Part shown: positions 13,061 to 24,289 of the stretch, piece by piece | Numbering within the stretch: the first letter of the stretch is position 1 | Layout: the number at the start of each line of letters is the position of its first letter | Origin: Tachypleus tridentatus | Lineage: Eukaryota > Arthropoda > Merostomata > Xiphosura > Limulidae | DNA length: 64,000 bases | NCBI RefSeq assembly: GCF_004210375.1 | Contig: NC_134833.1 | Coordinates: 49,966,782-50,030,781, forward strand | Direction of reading: 5' to 3' | Translations under genes and position numbers: made by a program | The notes under the pieces: generated by a model | Told to the model about the DNA's origin: nothing | What the model saw: the letters and a program-made list of their open reading frames with translations, nothing else | Database searches by the model: none

Positions 13061-13064
13061 TCTC

Positions 13065-13175
13065 CCTTCATGGTTAGTCCTAGAGGTTATAACACTAAAA
13101 ATGGGGCTTTGATACTCGTGAGAGGCAACACAGATAGCTTCATTGGGTAACTTTGTGCTTAATAATAAAAACATT
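13065..13175 (+). mobile_element. SINE family B, degenerate copy
   Basis: Diverged plus-strand copy: TGGTTAGTCCTAGAGGTTAT, AACACTAAAAATGG, TTTGATACTCGTGAGAGGCA, ACACAGATAGCTTCATTGGG and TAACTTTGTGCTTAATAATA. The order of head, B-box and 3' end matches the intact copies, but the anticodon arm is lost. Confidence 0.7.
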
Positions 13176-13264
13176 TTTACAACATGAAACAACAGTTAAT
13201 TTCTTAAAATATAATTAATTTGTGGTCATTTAAAACACTGTGTAACAAAACAGAAGTCGAACAT

Positions 13265-13990
13265 GACTATATAACAATGGAAGTTAGAAGGAGTACGTAT
13301 AACACCTATAATATATATATTTATATCACTCATATAAAGACACAATAAAGATGGAGTGTTGAAAGATGACGTATAACACTTATAAATATACTATAACTGT
13401 CGATGATAAAAGGATGATACGTAACAGTAATAAAGATACTATAAATGCATGATTGAAGGATAACATATAGCAGTTATAAAGATATTACAACGATGGGTGA
13501 TTAACGGGTGACATAAAACCATTATAAAGATACAATAACGATGGATAATTGAAGGGTAACATATAAGAGTTATAGAGATATTATAACGATGGATGATTAA
13601 AGGATGACATATAGCACTTATAAAGATATTATAACGATGGATAATTGTAGAATGACATAAAGCTAATATAAAGATAATATGACGCAAGATGGTTTAAGGG
13701 TGACATATAAAAGTCATAAAGATAGTATAACGAAGGATGGTTTAAGGGTGACATATAAAAGTCATAAAGCTAGTATAACGAAGGATGGTTGAAAAGTGAC
13801 ATATAAGAGTTATAAAGATATTATAACGAAGAATGGTTTAAGGGTGGGATTTAGCAGTTATAGTGATACTATAACGATAAATGATTGAAGGGTGACGTAT
13901 AGCAGTTATGAAAATATCATAATGAAGGGGTTGAAGTTTGATATCTAGCAACTATAGATAAGTTACAATGTCAGAAAGTTTAAATGTGAT
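13265..13990. repeat. Minisatellite, about 48-bp unit, roughly 15 copies
   Basis: Head-to-tail units carrying ACGATGGATGATTGAAGG, GTGACATATAGCAGTTATAA and AGATATTATA. Successive ACGATGG words at 13490 and 13538 are 48 bases apart. The array is diverged at both ends and best preserved in the middle. It creates an 82-codon minus-strand frame of repeated HRYNIFI-like segments, an artefact of a unit length divisible by three (48 = 16 codons), not a gene. Confidence 0.93.
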
Positions 13991-15112
13991 GTATCATGAA
14001 TCATGAAAATGGCTCGTAATAGGAATTGGACAGGAGTCTTGCCCAAACCTTTAGTAAAGCATTCGAACAAAAATACTTTATAAAGCACTCTTATTCCCAC
14101 ACACCACTAAAATTCTTCATTTTCAATAGTTAAGACCACCCAAACATTGATAATTCCCCAAATAAGTATTTTCACTTTACACTAAAATCTAGACGAAACA
14201 CCGAGAATGTTCATGATCTATTTTAAGTTGATTTACATGCCTTTAAATACAAAATAAATGCAACTTTATTATGAGCTCTTACCTTTGTACTTAATACGTG
14301 TTTACAAAAACAAAGCCAACTATCCAGATCTGTAAATGATTACTTTTAGAATCTTTATTTAATGCGATTACTTAGGCGCATTTGTTTTATTTGAAAAGGT
14401 TGTTTTTGTATAATGGAGGTTGGTGTCTTACTCTAGCCAATTGCTGTTCATTAACGAAACCAACGTATAAGATAATTAAAAATGGAGAATTTAAAATATA
14501 TAAATAGGAACCGCAAAAAAGTAAGCAAACAAAGCTAGAGATCTACTGCTGACGGTTTTCTGAAGCAGTAATAGTAATTATTATTCCCTACAAAATTATT
14601 GCAAGTGATATTCGCTGTAGTGTGGTATTGCACAGAAGTTTTGTGAAACACTGAGAGAGTAGCTTTAAACTTAATTCGATCTACTTAATACTGTTGTGCA
14701 GCAAAAATTTATGATTCCTCCAGTTTTCGCCATTCAAAAATTAGATGTTTTTCTGTCGCGAGCGTTAGTTGTAAACTATAGATTGTACAATTTGGAAATT
14801 TTCTAGTGCATCAGTTCGAAGCTCCCTCATGAAAGATTCCTGATTTTGTTGTTGCACATCGTTAATCGAGTCTTTATTGTTCATCGTTACTCGCACTTAT
14901 TGTTTCTACATGGATTTCCGCAACCATATTTCACAAAGCTTTAAATTGTAATATAACATTTGAGGGTTCAAAAGCGATACCTAATAACTACAACGATGAA
15001 GGGTTGAAGATTGGTATACAATAGTTATAACAGTGTTATAACGATGGAGGATTGAAACGTAATATGAAAGCCATAAATAGGTATCAGAACAGAATATAGT
15101 GTTAACACGATT
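13991..15112. other. AT-rich DNA with stray 48-bp minisatellite units at 14.98-15.08 kb
   Basis: Mostly featureless. At about 14985-15080 two units of the 13.3-14.0 kb minisatellite reappear (AACGATGAAGGGTTGAAGA, ATAACGATGGAGGATTGAAA) about 1 kb from the main array. Confidence 0.6.
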
Positions 15113-15310
15113 TTTGTTTTACAATTCGTGCAAAGATTTTCGAGAAATATCTGCATTAGCTGTCCCTAGCTTTTTCAATTCTTGGGCAACTTTTTATCAT
15201 ATGGTATGCATGGTGTTAATCATCACCTTATAACGCCCTTACGGTAAAAAAATTCAAACCTGTAACCTTCAAATGGCTGTCGAGCGCCCTAGCCACCAGG
15301 TCATCCTAGT
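15113..15310 (-). mobile_element. SINE family A, degenerate copy
   Basis: Reverse copy with recognisable 3' end (AATTCGTGCAAAG), CTGTCCCTAGCTTTTTCAA, TTCTTGGGCAACTTTTTATC, ACCTTATAACGCCC, B-box complement and head complement CTAGCCACCAGGTCATCC. The central CACCCACCGCC block has been deleted. Confidence 0.75.
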
Positions 15311-15792
15311 CCTAGTGTTAATATGACTGATGGTGTTCGTTGTCAAGAATAATAGAGGTCCATATTCAAACTTCAATATTTCAGAAATAGAAGAAATAAA
15401 GTTTAAAGTAATATTTTCATACGGTATATTTTAAAGTTAAAATGTTGTTTTATTGATTAAAAAAAAAAACAATGTTTTTCGAGAGATAAATTCTTATTAT
15501 TTGCATTGCCCTAAAAGTATAATATTTGTAGCTAAAACTTCTAGAGGAAAATTTGTCATCGTGGTTCATACTAAAATTTTCAATTGGAAATAATTCATTA
15601 TAAATGTTTTAAGTGTTTACATATAAAATTAAATATTGAATTAATAAAATATATATTGTCTAAATCATTGCTAAATAAGATTTTCAAGAATTATGAAGAT
15701 ATTGTAATTTCTCTTATTTGAACAATATCGTGCAGTCAGAGTATGAGTGCTATATTACAATTATTTGCGAGATAAAACTTGATTTATTCTTG

Positions 15793-15920
15793 TGGCCCGA
15801 TAAGTTAGCCGTAAGTTAATGTATTTACAACACTGAAGCCTGGGGTTCGATTTACTACGATAAACAGAAAGGACATAACACAATGTGTAGTTTAGCGCGA
15901 TGTAACAAGCAAACGTTTAC
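15793..15920 (+). mobile_element. SINE family B, degenerate copy
   Basis: Plus-strand copy: GGCCCGATAAGTTAGCCGTA head, TTTACAACACTGAAGCC loop, GGGGTTCGATTTACTACG B-box, then ACACAATGTGTAGTTTAGCG and an AAC-rich tail. The head differs from other family B copies (GGCCCGATA rather than CCCCCAGTGG), so it may be a separate subfamily. Confidence 0.7.
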
Positions 15921-16105
15921 GTCTTAAATTAATAAAATTTATAAGATGATTATTTAACTGAAAAAACAAAAATCTTCAACCACTTATTTGAATGTAAAAA
16001 ATAAATTACACGATAGTAAATTTAAGATATGATTTTAAATGAAAGATAACAAACTAAAATCTTAAGTATCACTAAACATTTTTATATAGAGTATTTTAAT
16101 TACAG

Positions 16106-16385
16106 ATATTTTAGAAATAACGAGACTTCACGTCTGCAGTTACAGACATTTTGGAAAGAGCGCGATTTTAGCTCTACAATTATAAATAATTTAGAAAGAG
16201 AGTGATTTTTGCTGTACAATTAAAGAAATTTTAGAAAGAGCGTGATTTCTGCTCTACAATTTAAAGTATTTTGGAAAGAGCATAATTTCAGCTCTACAAG
16301 TATATATATTTTGGAAAGAGCGTGACTTCAGTCCTACAAGTATAGGTGCTTTGGAAAGAACGTGACTTCATCTCTACAATTCTAC
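16106..16385. repeat. Minisatellite, about 41-43-bp unit, seven copies
   Basis: Units contain TTTTGGAAAGAGCGTGATTT and CAGCTCTACAATTATA. Copy-to-copy identity is visibly high in the centre and lower at the left edge. Confidence 0.92.
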
Positions 16386-16609
16386 ATGGTGTACGTTATG
16401 AGTAATGTCTGGTACTCACAAAAAAAATTAAAGGGTGTTATTTAAAAATTAGACTTTCATTTTCGGGATAAAATCTATCCTGTTTTTCCTGAAGCTTTTA
16501 GAATATACCAAAAGTGATGTCCATCTCCAACATTTGTTTCATTTATTCGGTTAACAAAGCTGCTACCAACATATTACAATGGATATTTCCCATGACCACT
16601 GTTTATTTA

Positions 16610-16782
16610 TTTTGGAATTTTGCGCAAAGCTACGCGAGGGCTATATGTACTAGCTGTCCTTAGTTTTAAACCGCAGTGAAATACTAGAAGGAAGGCAGTT
16701 CGTCAACACTGCTTGCCATCAACTCTTGAGATACGCTTTTACTAACAAATAGAGGGATTATTTCCTAACCACCGCGATGACT
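16610..16782 (-). mobile_element. SINE family A, 5'-truncated copy
   Basis: Reverse copy with a good 3' end (GGAATTTTGCGCAAAGCTAC, GCGAGGGCTATATGTACTAG) and body up to TAGAGGGATTATTTCC. The tRNA-like head and B-box are absent; the remaining sequence ends at CTAACCACCGCGATG. Confidence 0.82.
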
Positions 16783-17575
16783 TTGTATTTAAGGATAGAA
16801 ACATTAGGTGAAAATTATAAAGTCCAAACCTATAGAAGCTATAAACCAAGTGTTTTAATCGTTCAAGAATTACTTATTCAACTTCCATAACATTCACAGG
16901 AAATAAATAAGAAAATATTGCTCTTCCTCTTGCAACGAACATTTTAACATAGTGATTAAAACAGGACTTGCTTTTTTCAAATTTAAGAAAGTATGCATCA
17001 TTTAGTAAAGATGAACATTATGTTGATGCTCAGAATGTCTGAAACAAAGAAGGTTAAATTTTAAAATATAAATTTGGTACACGGACATTAAACAAGATAA
17101 TACAATATTAATTTCTTGAAATGTCTTTCTATTTGTTGTGAGAGGTTAGTGTTGGAATTGCTTTAGTTTTAAAATATATAAATTGTAAGTTTTATAAAAC
17201 AACACTAACATGAGAACGAAAACAAAGATTCTGAAGAATAATTTAAACGATATTAAATGAAGCAACATTATAAGGTCTGTTCATTCGTGTAATATAAAGT
17301 TGAATTGTGTAAAATAAATAAAGAAAATAATTATTGAAACACATAATACAGATGTTAGAGATGAAAACAATGGGAACTAAGAACTAGATGGAAAATTTAT
17401 TGATGGTGTAAGACATTACAACGAAAACAGGAAAGAAAAACGAATAAATTGCAAAATTCCTTAATATTTTGATCGCCCATTAACATCTTTAGTTTTTACG
17501 TAAACATATAGAATCTCAAGAATGTATATACATGTACGTTATGCAAGCAAGTCGTGGTTGTAAATATTCAAATGA
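16783..17575. other. AT-rich DNA, nothing recognised
   Basis: No coding frame, repeat or SINE could be identified in this stretch. Confidence 0.5.
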
Positions 17576-17579
17576 TCTA

Positions 17580-17815
17580 TTTACTGCCAAGTTATCGTTT
17601 CAACACATTTGTTGTATTCTTGGGATCGTCATCTACTGAAAAGCAAATGTTCCCTCAATGAGCCTTGTTTCTAAGGAAACGACACGATCAACCAGAAGCT
17701 GTCTGCACCTGTCAACCGTCAGGGTTCCATTAATTTTATGTAGATCGCCAACATTGATGGCTCAGATGCAACTTCACATTTTTTACTGATCTAAGCCCCG
17801 TTTCACCGTAGATGT
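17580..17815 (-). pseudogene. Tc1/mariner-type transposase relic
   Basis: On the minus strand, one frame from about 17746 to 17645 reads DLHKINGTLTVDR followed by a segment ending in RLIEGTFAFQ, then a stop where the catalytic D of the 'FQQDNDPKHTS' block is expected. This order (INGTL, then RLI..G..FQ, then the D-containing block) is the C-terminal half of Tc1-family DDE transposases. The residues after the stop (TIPRIQQMC) align with NDPKHTS..C only loosely. Upstream, in a shifted frame near 17795, TVK matches the TVKHGGG block. At least one frameshift and two stops make it non-functional. I could not identify terminal inverted repeats. It lies directly next to the Penelope-like relic. Confidence 0.7.
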
Positions 17816-18129
17816 ACGTTGCGCTTTGCTGGTTGTATATTTTCAGCTTTGCAAGGAGAATTAAAAGTATCTCCTATAGCCGTAAGATATTTCTGTTTTA
17901 GGCGTTACTGATTACTTAGAATATATTGATGGTTGTGCCATATCTTTTAAAATATATCCCAGTCTTCTGATAGCCGACGTAAGCATTCCCAGACGTTTGG
18001 TAGCAAAATCTATGAGTGATATTTGACTCTTGAAAAAACTGGATTCCATCTTTAAACTTGAAAAAGGTTTTAATTATAAGGAGAGTACTAAATATACATT
18101 GAAGTTAACTTATGAATAGACTATTGATT

Positions 18130-19660
18130 ATCATCTTCAAGATTAGTGAATGTAGTAGAGAGATAATTTGTTATAGCATCCGTATGTCATAGTTCAGTGA
18201 CCCAGATTGAGGTAGTTGTTGAATGATTTTATTGATGATAAAATATTAAAAGTTGTTTGGGAAGGATGTAAGTGTGCGAATAACATAAACATTTCACAAA
18301 GTCTTCTGTGATGTGAAATGGGAAAAACTGCCAAAGTGAGTATATAGTCCAGTGAGGTTGGGTTTTTCTGATAATAACATGTATAAAAATGCTTTATTTG
18401 TTGAATACATTTGTGTTACGAACAAAAAAACAGTGCCTTTTTGACATTCACAAATTAATTTTATTTTCAAATGTTTAGAATTAAAGTTAACATGCTTAGA
18501 ATTAAAATATTCTACAAATATCATTAAATAATCTTCATTTTTTAATATTACGTATCGATCACAAATATAAGCGATTACAATTCGGTTAAACAATTCCTCA
18601 GCTAACAATTCTGATGAAAACATAGGAAAACGTTATCCCTTGGAGGCACTAAGCTATCTCCCATGCTCTCTCACTCTATCAATATATTTATAAAATTCAC
18701 CATTAAACTGAAAAACAACATTGTTTTTTTATGGCAGATGCCATCGACTGTCTACCCCATTTATTAACGCATTCTTTTTTTTTTTTTAATAAGATAAACA
18801 CTAAGGTAAACAGTCTCATTTAAGGGAATGTTAACGAACAGAGATTCAATATCTGGATTGGTTAAATAAACATATAAAAACCTTAAGTTTCTTTTATTTA
18901 AAAAAAACAACTACGAAATTTAAATTTAATTAAAGATGTACATAATAATTGAAGATATTGTAGTTAAAAGAACCTGTGTCTGAAACATCGTACTTAAAAG
19001 CCTGAGGCACCTGGTAACGTCTGCCCAGATAGGAACCAACTTATCTAATGTTGCTATAAGTATCATATTCCAAGATATCAGCTTTCTTTAAATTAAGTAA
19101 TAATTTAACCACATTGTTTCCTTATAAAGTAGCAGAGCCTTTCAAAAATTTAGAAAAATTTTAGTATTACTAATTGCCTGTGTTTAACAATGTAGTCAAT
19201 TGTATTCAAAATAACTCTAACATTTCCTTTTTCTGGCTTAGTTGCGATAATGTTACTGTTGTATTTACGCGTGTCTTGGGCTATCTTCTCTTTTTTGTTT
19301 TGCTGCTGTTAGAATGTTTATGTTCAAAATTATAGAAGTGTAACCCCGAGAGAGCGGTGTTACTGGTTCTAACATTATCGAAAATTTGGTACAAAGTGGA
19401 TAAACCTCTCAAGTTGCGAATATTCTTGATAACAAACGGACTCATATAATCATGGTACCGAAGTTTTTCTGGTACTAGAGGGTACCACAAATCCCTAGAT
19501 AAAACCCTTTTCTCTACATACTCTAGTTTATAGTTGAATAAGATACGAATAGATCTATCCAAGGAATCTAGAAATATTTCCGTTCTTTTGAAATGATTTT
19601 AAGGATTGTAGTTTCTTCATACGATTAAAATATATTTTTAAGTTTGTTGTTGTGAAAACA
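18130..19660 (-). pseudogene. Penelope-like element, reverse transcriptase relic
   Basis: Reading the minus strand from about 19600, motifs appear in the order expected of Penelope-like reverse transcriptases. They are: an N-terminal PEKLRYHDYMSPF segment (about 19490-19430); a FYNF..KHSN segment near 19310; ATKPEKGN followed by VILNTIDYI (about 19250-19200); GSYLGRRYQVPQ (about 19035-19000), matching the family's GSxxGRxYxxPK block; FNYNIFNY (about 18960); DIESLFVNIPLNETV (18855-18809), corresponding to DVESLFTNIPL; and a 109-codon open stretch at 18294-18623 that holds YICDRY where the catalytic YVDD should be and PNLTGLYTHFGSF where RKPTFTG..F is normal. Several stops, frameshifts and the altered YxDD show it is dead. 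A GIY-YIG endonuclease domain, usual at the C terminus, is not convincingly present; the Tc1 relic begins where it would be. Confidence 0.85.
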
Positions 19661-20159
19661 CTTAAAGAAATAATTTAATAGATAAAATCCACTAGGTTGG
19701 CAATAATCTCAGAAATTTTTTAAGTAAAAACGTTAGTATTTATTCTTTATATCTAGTTTCAATGTTCAAAACTTGAATGTGACGATATTATAGACTTATT
19801 TTTATAGTCTTAAAATTATTATAGTTTGAAAATGCTTCAAATTTTCTGCTCTCACTTAAAAGAGTAAGATAGGATCTATAGTTATTCGTTTCCCAAATGT
19901 TTCCTCAAATTTACAAAACAAACAGAGGAAAAAACAACGCACACCATATCTGCATTTCAGAACAATAAAAATCGATCTATGTACAGAAAATATTAATATA
20001 ATTAAGACTTGGAAACAAGAAAAACAATTTTCAACATCTTTTTAATATATTATTATATCAATACAACAATTAAAAACTTTAAAAGTTAAACCACTTTGAA
20101 ACAGTTAAACATGGTATAGTGTAAACAAAGATCAAAATAAAAACATATTATTGAATATG
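19661..20159. other. AT-rich DNA, nothing recognised
   Basis: No feature could be identified between the Penelope-like relic and the foldback element. Confidence 0.45.
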
Positions 20160-20165
20160 TATCTC

Positions 20166-20304
20166 AAAACAGCTGTTATGGGTATTAACACTTTAATTAA
20201 TAAGGAGAGAACAACGTTTCAACCTTCCTTTCGATCGTTGCAAATCCTCTCTTTCTTAACCTTAAAGTGTCAATACCCATACCAACCGTTCTGAGACACA
20301 TTTT
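20166..20304. mobile_element. Foldback (MITE-like) element, copy 1
   Basis: The left arm CTCAAAACAGCTGTTATGGG / TATTAACACTTTAA is the inverted complement of the right arm TTAAAGTGTCAATACCCATA / CCAACCGTTCTGAG, with a second layer of pairing inside (GGAGAGAACAACG against CGTTGCAAATCCTCTC). The centre contains the AACGTTTCAACCTTC module. The outer arms share the core AACGG(T/C)TGGTATGGGTA with the copies at 20.7 and 60.8 kb. There is no coding capacity. The transposase family is unknown. Confidence 0.88.
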
Positions 20305-20574
20305 TATTTCAAGTAGGTTTTTAGTCATCAAAATATTATTGAACAAAGTCGACAGTTTTCTGTTGTGTGTACAACTTCAAGAGTTATATAAGAAAGTCAT
20401 CTGTTAAATCATTAGTATTAAGGTAATAGAATAAACAAGGTGAACTTACAAAGATAAAGGAGAAACCAATTTTTCAAATGAACATTAATTTGTTAGATTT
20501 AATTTTGGGTGTAACAAATAAAGGCCAAAATAATTTCACCTTTTTTCAGCCTAACTGCAATCATATCCATAAGC

Positions 20575-21990
20575 GACTACTAACTCTGGTGGAACTTTAA
20601 CTTGCTTTTCATTGGTATGACAACATATCAGTTAAACCAGATGACATCTATTACAATATGTTGCACTACCCTTCTCCCGCCTCTCTCGATTTTCTTCTGG
20701 TTCTAATATATCCTCAAGGTGGCTGGTATGGTCATTATCAGGTTAAAAAAGATCGAAACGTTGTTCTATACTTTATTTTAATTATAATTTAATACACATA
20801 CCAGCCATCTTGGGAATATATTTTTACTTGAAGTTTCTCGTCATCATTAATTTCTTCTGGTTCTGTTTTTAACCAAATTTGTGTATTTATGGTATCGAGA
20901 TATTACCACCCTTCATTCTGATTTGTTTCTAATTGTAGCTTTAGTGCTTTGACTAGTTATCTACGTATATTTCTTGTAGGATGATTAATGGTAATATTGC
21001 TCAGTTCCTTAAATCAAATAATCTACATCCCACCATCCAGTGTTTCCTACCATAGACCATTTGGTTCATCTAGAAACATTAATCAGAGAAGACATTCTGA
21101 AGAGAGATCTTTTTTATCCACACCTTTAAAAGGTTTATGACACAATATGATATTTTAGCAAATTACAAGGCCTTTATTTTTAAGAACTGAATTAGTATTT
21201 ACCTATTTTGTTCAGTAATGGTTTAACAGAACAATCTCTCAGGATGAATTGGACCAACACTACCCTGATCATTTACAAACATAAAATGCTTCATCATACT
21301 CTTGCAAACAACCTCTAGGTTAATGATCTTCAGTTTGCCTGTTGATCATCAAGTATGAATTCAGTGATTCGTAGCTTCAATTTTAAGAGTTAGTCACTGC
21401 AAACGGCTTAAGCTTTTCATCTTATAACAACCATCTGTATGCATATCTACCACTAAACGATATTGCGTCCTGATCCTAAGATCCATAAAGGAGATGCACA
21501 AATTTCTATGTTGCTACTTCTCTTTGACAATAGACTTACATTTATTCCACAGATTAAAGTACTAATGTTCAAGTGTATAAGGTCACTGAACAATCTCGGC
21601 ATCTTCTTCTCCATCATCAAAATGGATAAATGTTAGGTGCTATAAGCTCAATATCTATCACGTTGTCGTTCATTTTAAACAGGGCTTTAACTCTCATCTC
21701 TGATCCACACCTTAACCAGGAATTTGGCATTGAAGAAGTTGGATCCTCTGCATCACTAGAGACTCTCTTCACTTCTGTAGTCCGTAGCTGATATGAAGAT
21801 TTCAATTAACTTCAACTTTACCTTAGACATTTGGAACTTCTTTCACAATGTGCTAAAAAATCAAACTTCTGCCATGGAATTTCACATAGTAATGCGTTTG
21901 TTTTCTTTTGTAAAGTTTGATTTTGGAAATACTTAACTGAACTGCTAAAGGAGACATGAGGGTACGTTTAGGTCATATATCGTAGGAAGA
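20575..21990 (+). pseudogene. Jockey-like non-LTR retrotransposon (LINE) reverse transcriptase relic
   Basis: The plus strand carries, in order but in changing frames, the landmarks of a Jockey-type LINE reverse transcriptase. They are KPDDIYYNML (from about 20634; family PGPDxIxYxML), SLDFLL, ALTSYL and RMINGNIAQFLKSNNL (about 20945-21020; RPIALTSCxxKxxERMIN), TIDHLVHLE (about 21050) and SLPVDHQ near 21332, which stands where Y/FVDD is expected with the second catalytic Asp changed to His. TANGLSFSSYN (about 21395), DNRLTFIPQIKVL and KCIRSLNNL (about 21525-21600), and KKLDPLHH (21731-21758) follow. There are many stops and frameshifts, so it is inactive. A foldback element interrupts it at 20712-20826. 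Homology fades after about 21800. Confidence 0.83.
20712..20826. mobile_element. Foldback (MITE-like) element, copy 2, nested in the LINE relic
   Basis: Left terminus CCTCAAGGTGGCTGGTATGG is the inverse complement of right terminus ACATACCAGCCATCTTGGG. The centre holds GATCGAAACGTTGTTC. AATATAT directly precedes and follows the element, so a TA-rich target duplication is likely. It splits the Jockey-like open frame between its FLLVL and ALTSYL segments, so it inserted after the LINE had integrated. Confidence 0.85.
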
Positions 21991-22349
21991 ACACAGGATT
22001 TCGGAACTTCTTGGCTTCTACGTTATCTAGAAATTCTGGTTCTAGTGTGCCAATCGTTTTAGTAGTGTTAATAATATCTCTGCACTTTTATTCGTTTTTT
22101 TAACAGGACATGTATCTATTGATTCCAAGTTATAAAGTTCATCGTAGCCCTTATATTAACATATGATATTATCAAGTATAATAAAATCTAATATTACCGA
22201 AAATTTTGAATTCGACTGCTTGTATTTATTTAGATTCCTCAAGACAAATAGTGTATTGGAATATTTTTCTAAATAAGATAGGTACTGTTATTTGTAGTAA
22301 TGTCCAATATTTGTTTTCACTTAAGTGTTAAAAACTTTAATTTTTTTTT

Positions 22350-22607
22350 AATTTCACGCAAAGCTGCACGAGCGCTATCTGTGCTAACCGTCCCTAATTT
22401 GGCAGTTTAAGACAAGAGAAAGGCAGCTGGTCATCACCACCCACAGCCAAACCTTGGTTTAGTCTTTTACTAACGAATAATGAGATTGAACGTCACATCA
22501 TAACGTCGCCATGGCTGAAAAGGCGAGCATTTTAATGTAACGTGGATTCGAACGTGCGCCCCTCGAATTACGAGTCGAGTGCCCTAACCACCTGGCCATG
22601 CCGGGCC
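22350..22607 (-). mobile_element. SINE family A, full length
   Basis: Reverse copy spanning the 3' end (AATTTCACGCAAAGCTGCAC), body and complete head (CCACCTGGCCATGCCGGGCC at its end). The B-box complement CGTGGATTCGAACGTGCGCC and loop complement TTACGAGTCGAG are clear. Moderately diverged. Confidence 0.93.
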
Positions 22608-24155
22608 GACTTAACCGTAGTTTGTGTTTGATCGAAAACATGGACGAGAACATGGGAAGTTAGTTCTCACCAAAGATTCACGTAGATGGAATCACAGACA
22701 GTTTTATTTCTTGTGTCATTTGAGTGACGTTATGTTTTATGTGGTCTAGTGCATACTAATATTGAAAACACAAAACGTTTTGAATATGTTTTAAGATCCT
22801 CCACTCACGGAGCACGAAGATCACTTTTTACAATGGACAAATTCTCTTTCTTACCGTCCATTCCACACAAGGAAAATTTCTTGCATTTAATCATTTTTTA
22901 ACCTCAGAAAAACTGAAGGTCTTCCCATACATACACGATCCCCCACCATCTTACTGAGTTAGTCCTAAACATTATTGAGTTTTCATTTGAAGGTATGTTA
23001 CTATAAGTGATTTTGTGGTGTTGCTATGGGAACTTAAATGTGGTCATCCTTTATTAATTTGTCTCTTTAGTGTGTCAAAAACAATTTTCGAACAATTTTC
23101 TGGTGAAATATTCACTGGGTATAAGATATAGCGATTAGTTTGTATCTAAAGCAATAAAGTATAGAAAACAAACAAACAAGTTCTTAGCCTACAATGTCAT
23201 TTTCCATGCTTCACTCAGCACTTATACAAACTTTCCATCAAAGTTTTCCTTTTTTGAATATTGAACTTCTGAAAAAATTATCGTATTCTTACTAGCATAT
23301 ATTACAACATATTCTTGTCAACAGATTAAGCCATTCCTTCTTAACTGCAATAAATAATATCTTTTTTTTAGCTCCTACGACTTCGCATGTTATGCAGTGT
23401 AAACGACATTTTAACCCACGAACACAAGAAATGAATAATTATGTTTAGTTTCACTACTGTCCCATGTTGTCTCAAAGTAAAGGTCTACATACTTCTAAAC
23501 AAATATGATAGATTTCCTTTTTCCTGTTTTGTTCAGCTGAATTTTATCAATTTGTATTTAAATGAAGACATAGTATTTTACAAGTCCGCTGGCTGGACAG
23601 CTTGTGTTGTTAAAAAAAGTATTGTTTATCATTATAGGGCTAACCCGTTATTAACATTGTATTGTTTTAAACTACTTTAGTGGAACTGGAAATATAATAT
23701 ACAGTATTTTACACAGCGTAAGCAATTAATATAATCTTGAAAAGAAAAATATTGTGCATCGTATAGGAAAAGGTCTGCCATGCGAGCTAAAATTAGCTCA
23801 AATGATCCAGAAAAAAAATATACGGTTTTATTACAAAACTGAAGAATTATTTCCTGAGTGATAGAAGTCATGCATGCCTAATATTAATATGAATTCGTTC
23901 TTTTTTCAGTTCCTTAGTCGTGCTGATAACACGGAGAAGTATTAATCTTTGTTAAATAAGTGGAATATTCGTATCACTTTAAAAAACCTTTTGATCATAA
24001 TTGAAAATGGAGAGAGATCGTAGCTTGTATACTGACAGTCACATATATATACATAAAATATAAACGTAAATTCTATCACCTGCTCTCCTCTGATGAATAG
24101 CTTCAACTAATTACGTAAATCCAACTGCTTACCAATAAATTGAAATAGTTTATTG
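22608..24155. other. AT-rich DNA, no recognised gene
   Basis: Includes two frames at 23441-23680 (+) and 23677-23871 (-) with AT-driven compositions and no motif. A slightly GC-richer patch near 22790-22960 is unassigned. Confidence 0.45.
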
Positions 24156-24164
24156 TTATTATTA

Positions 24165-24285
24165 TTGTTTGGAATTAGGCACAATGCTACACAATAGTGT
24201 ATCTGTATTCTGCGCACTATGGGTTTCGCAACCCGGTTTTTAACGATGAGAGTCCGCAGACATGCCACTGTGTCACTGGAGGAAA
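24165..24285 (-). mobile_element. SINE family B
   Basis: Reverse copy: TTGGAATTAGGCACAATGCTA, CTGTATTCTGCGCACTATGG, CGCAACCCGGTTTTTAACGA, GAGTCCGCAGACATGCCACT and GTGTCACTGGAGG. The B-box is damaged (GGGTTTCGCAACCC). Confidence 0.87.
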
Positions 24286-24289
24286 ATTG

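Noticed and set aside
13439..13687. 82-codon minus-strand frame with HRYNIFI-type repeats
   Set aside because: Translation of the 48-bp minisatellite; the unit is a multiple of three, so the frame stays open. No flanking gene structure.
11105..16385. CRISPR array suggested by regularly spaced repeats
   Set aside because: These are contiguous diverged minisatellite units without constant repeats separated by unique spacers, in a eukaryotic genome.
21617..21805. 62-codon minus-strand frame
   Set aside because: Antisense shadow of the Jockey-like reverse transcriptase relic, whose KKLDPLHH segment lies here on the plus strand.
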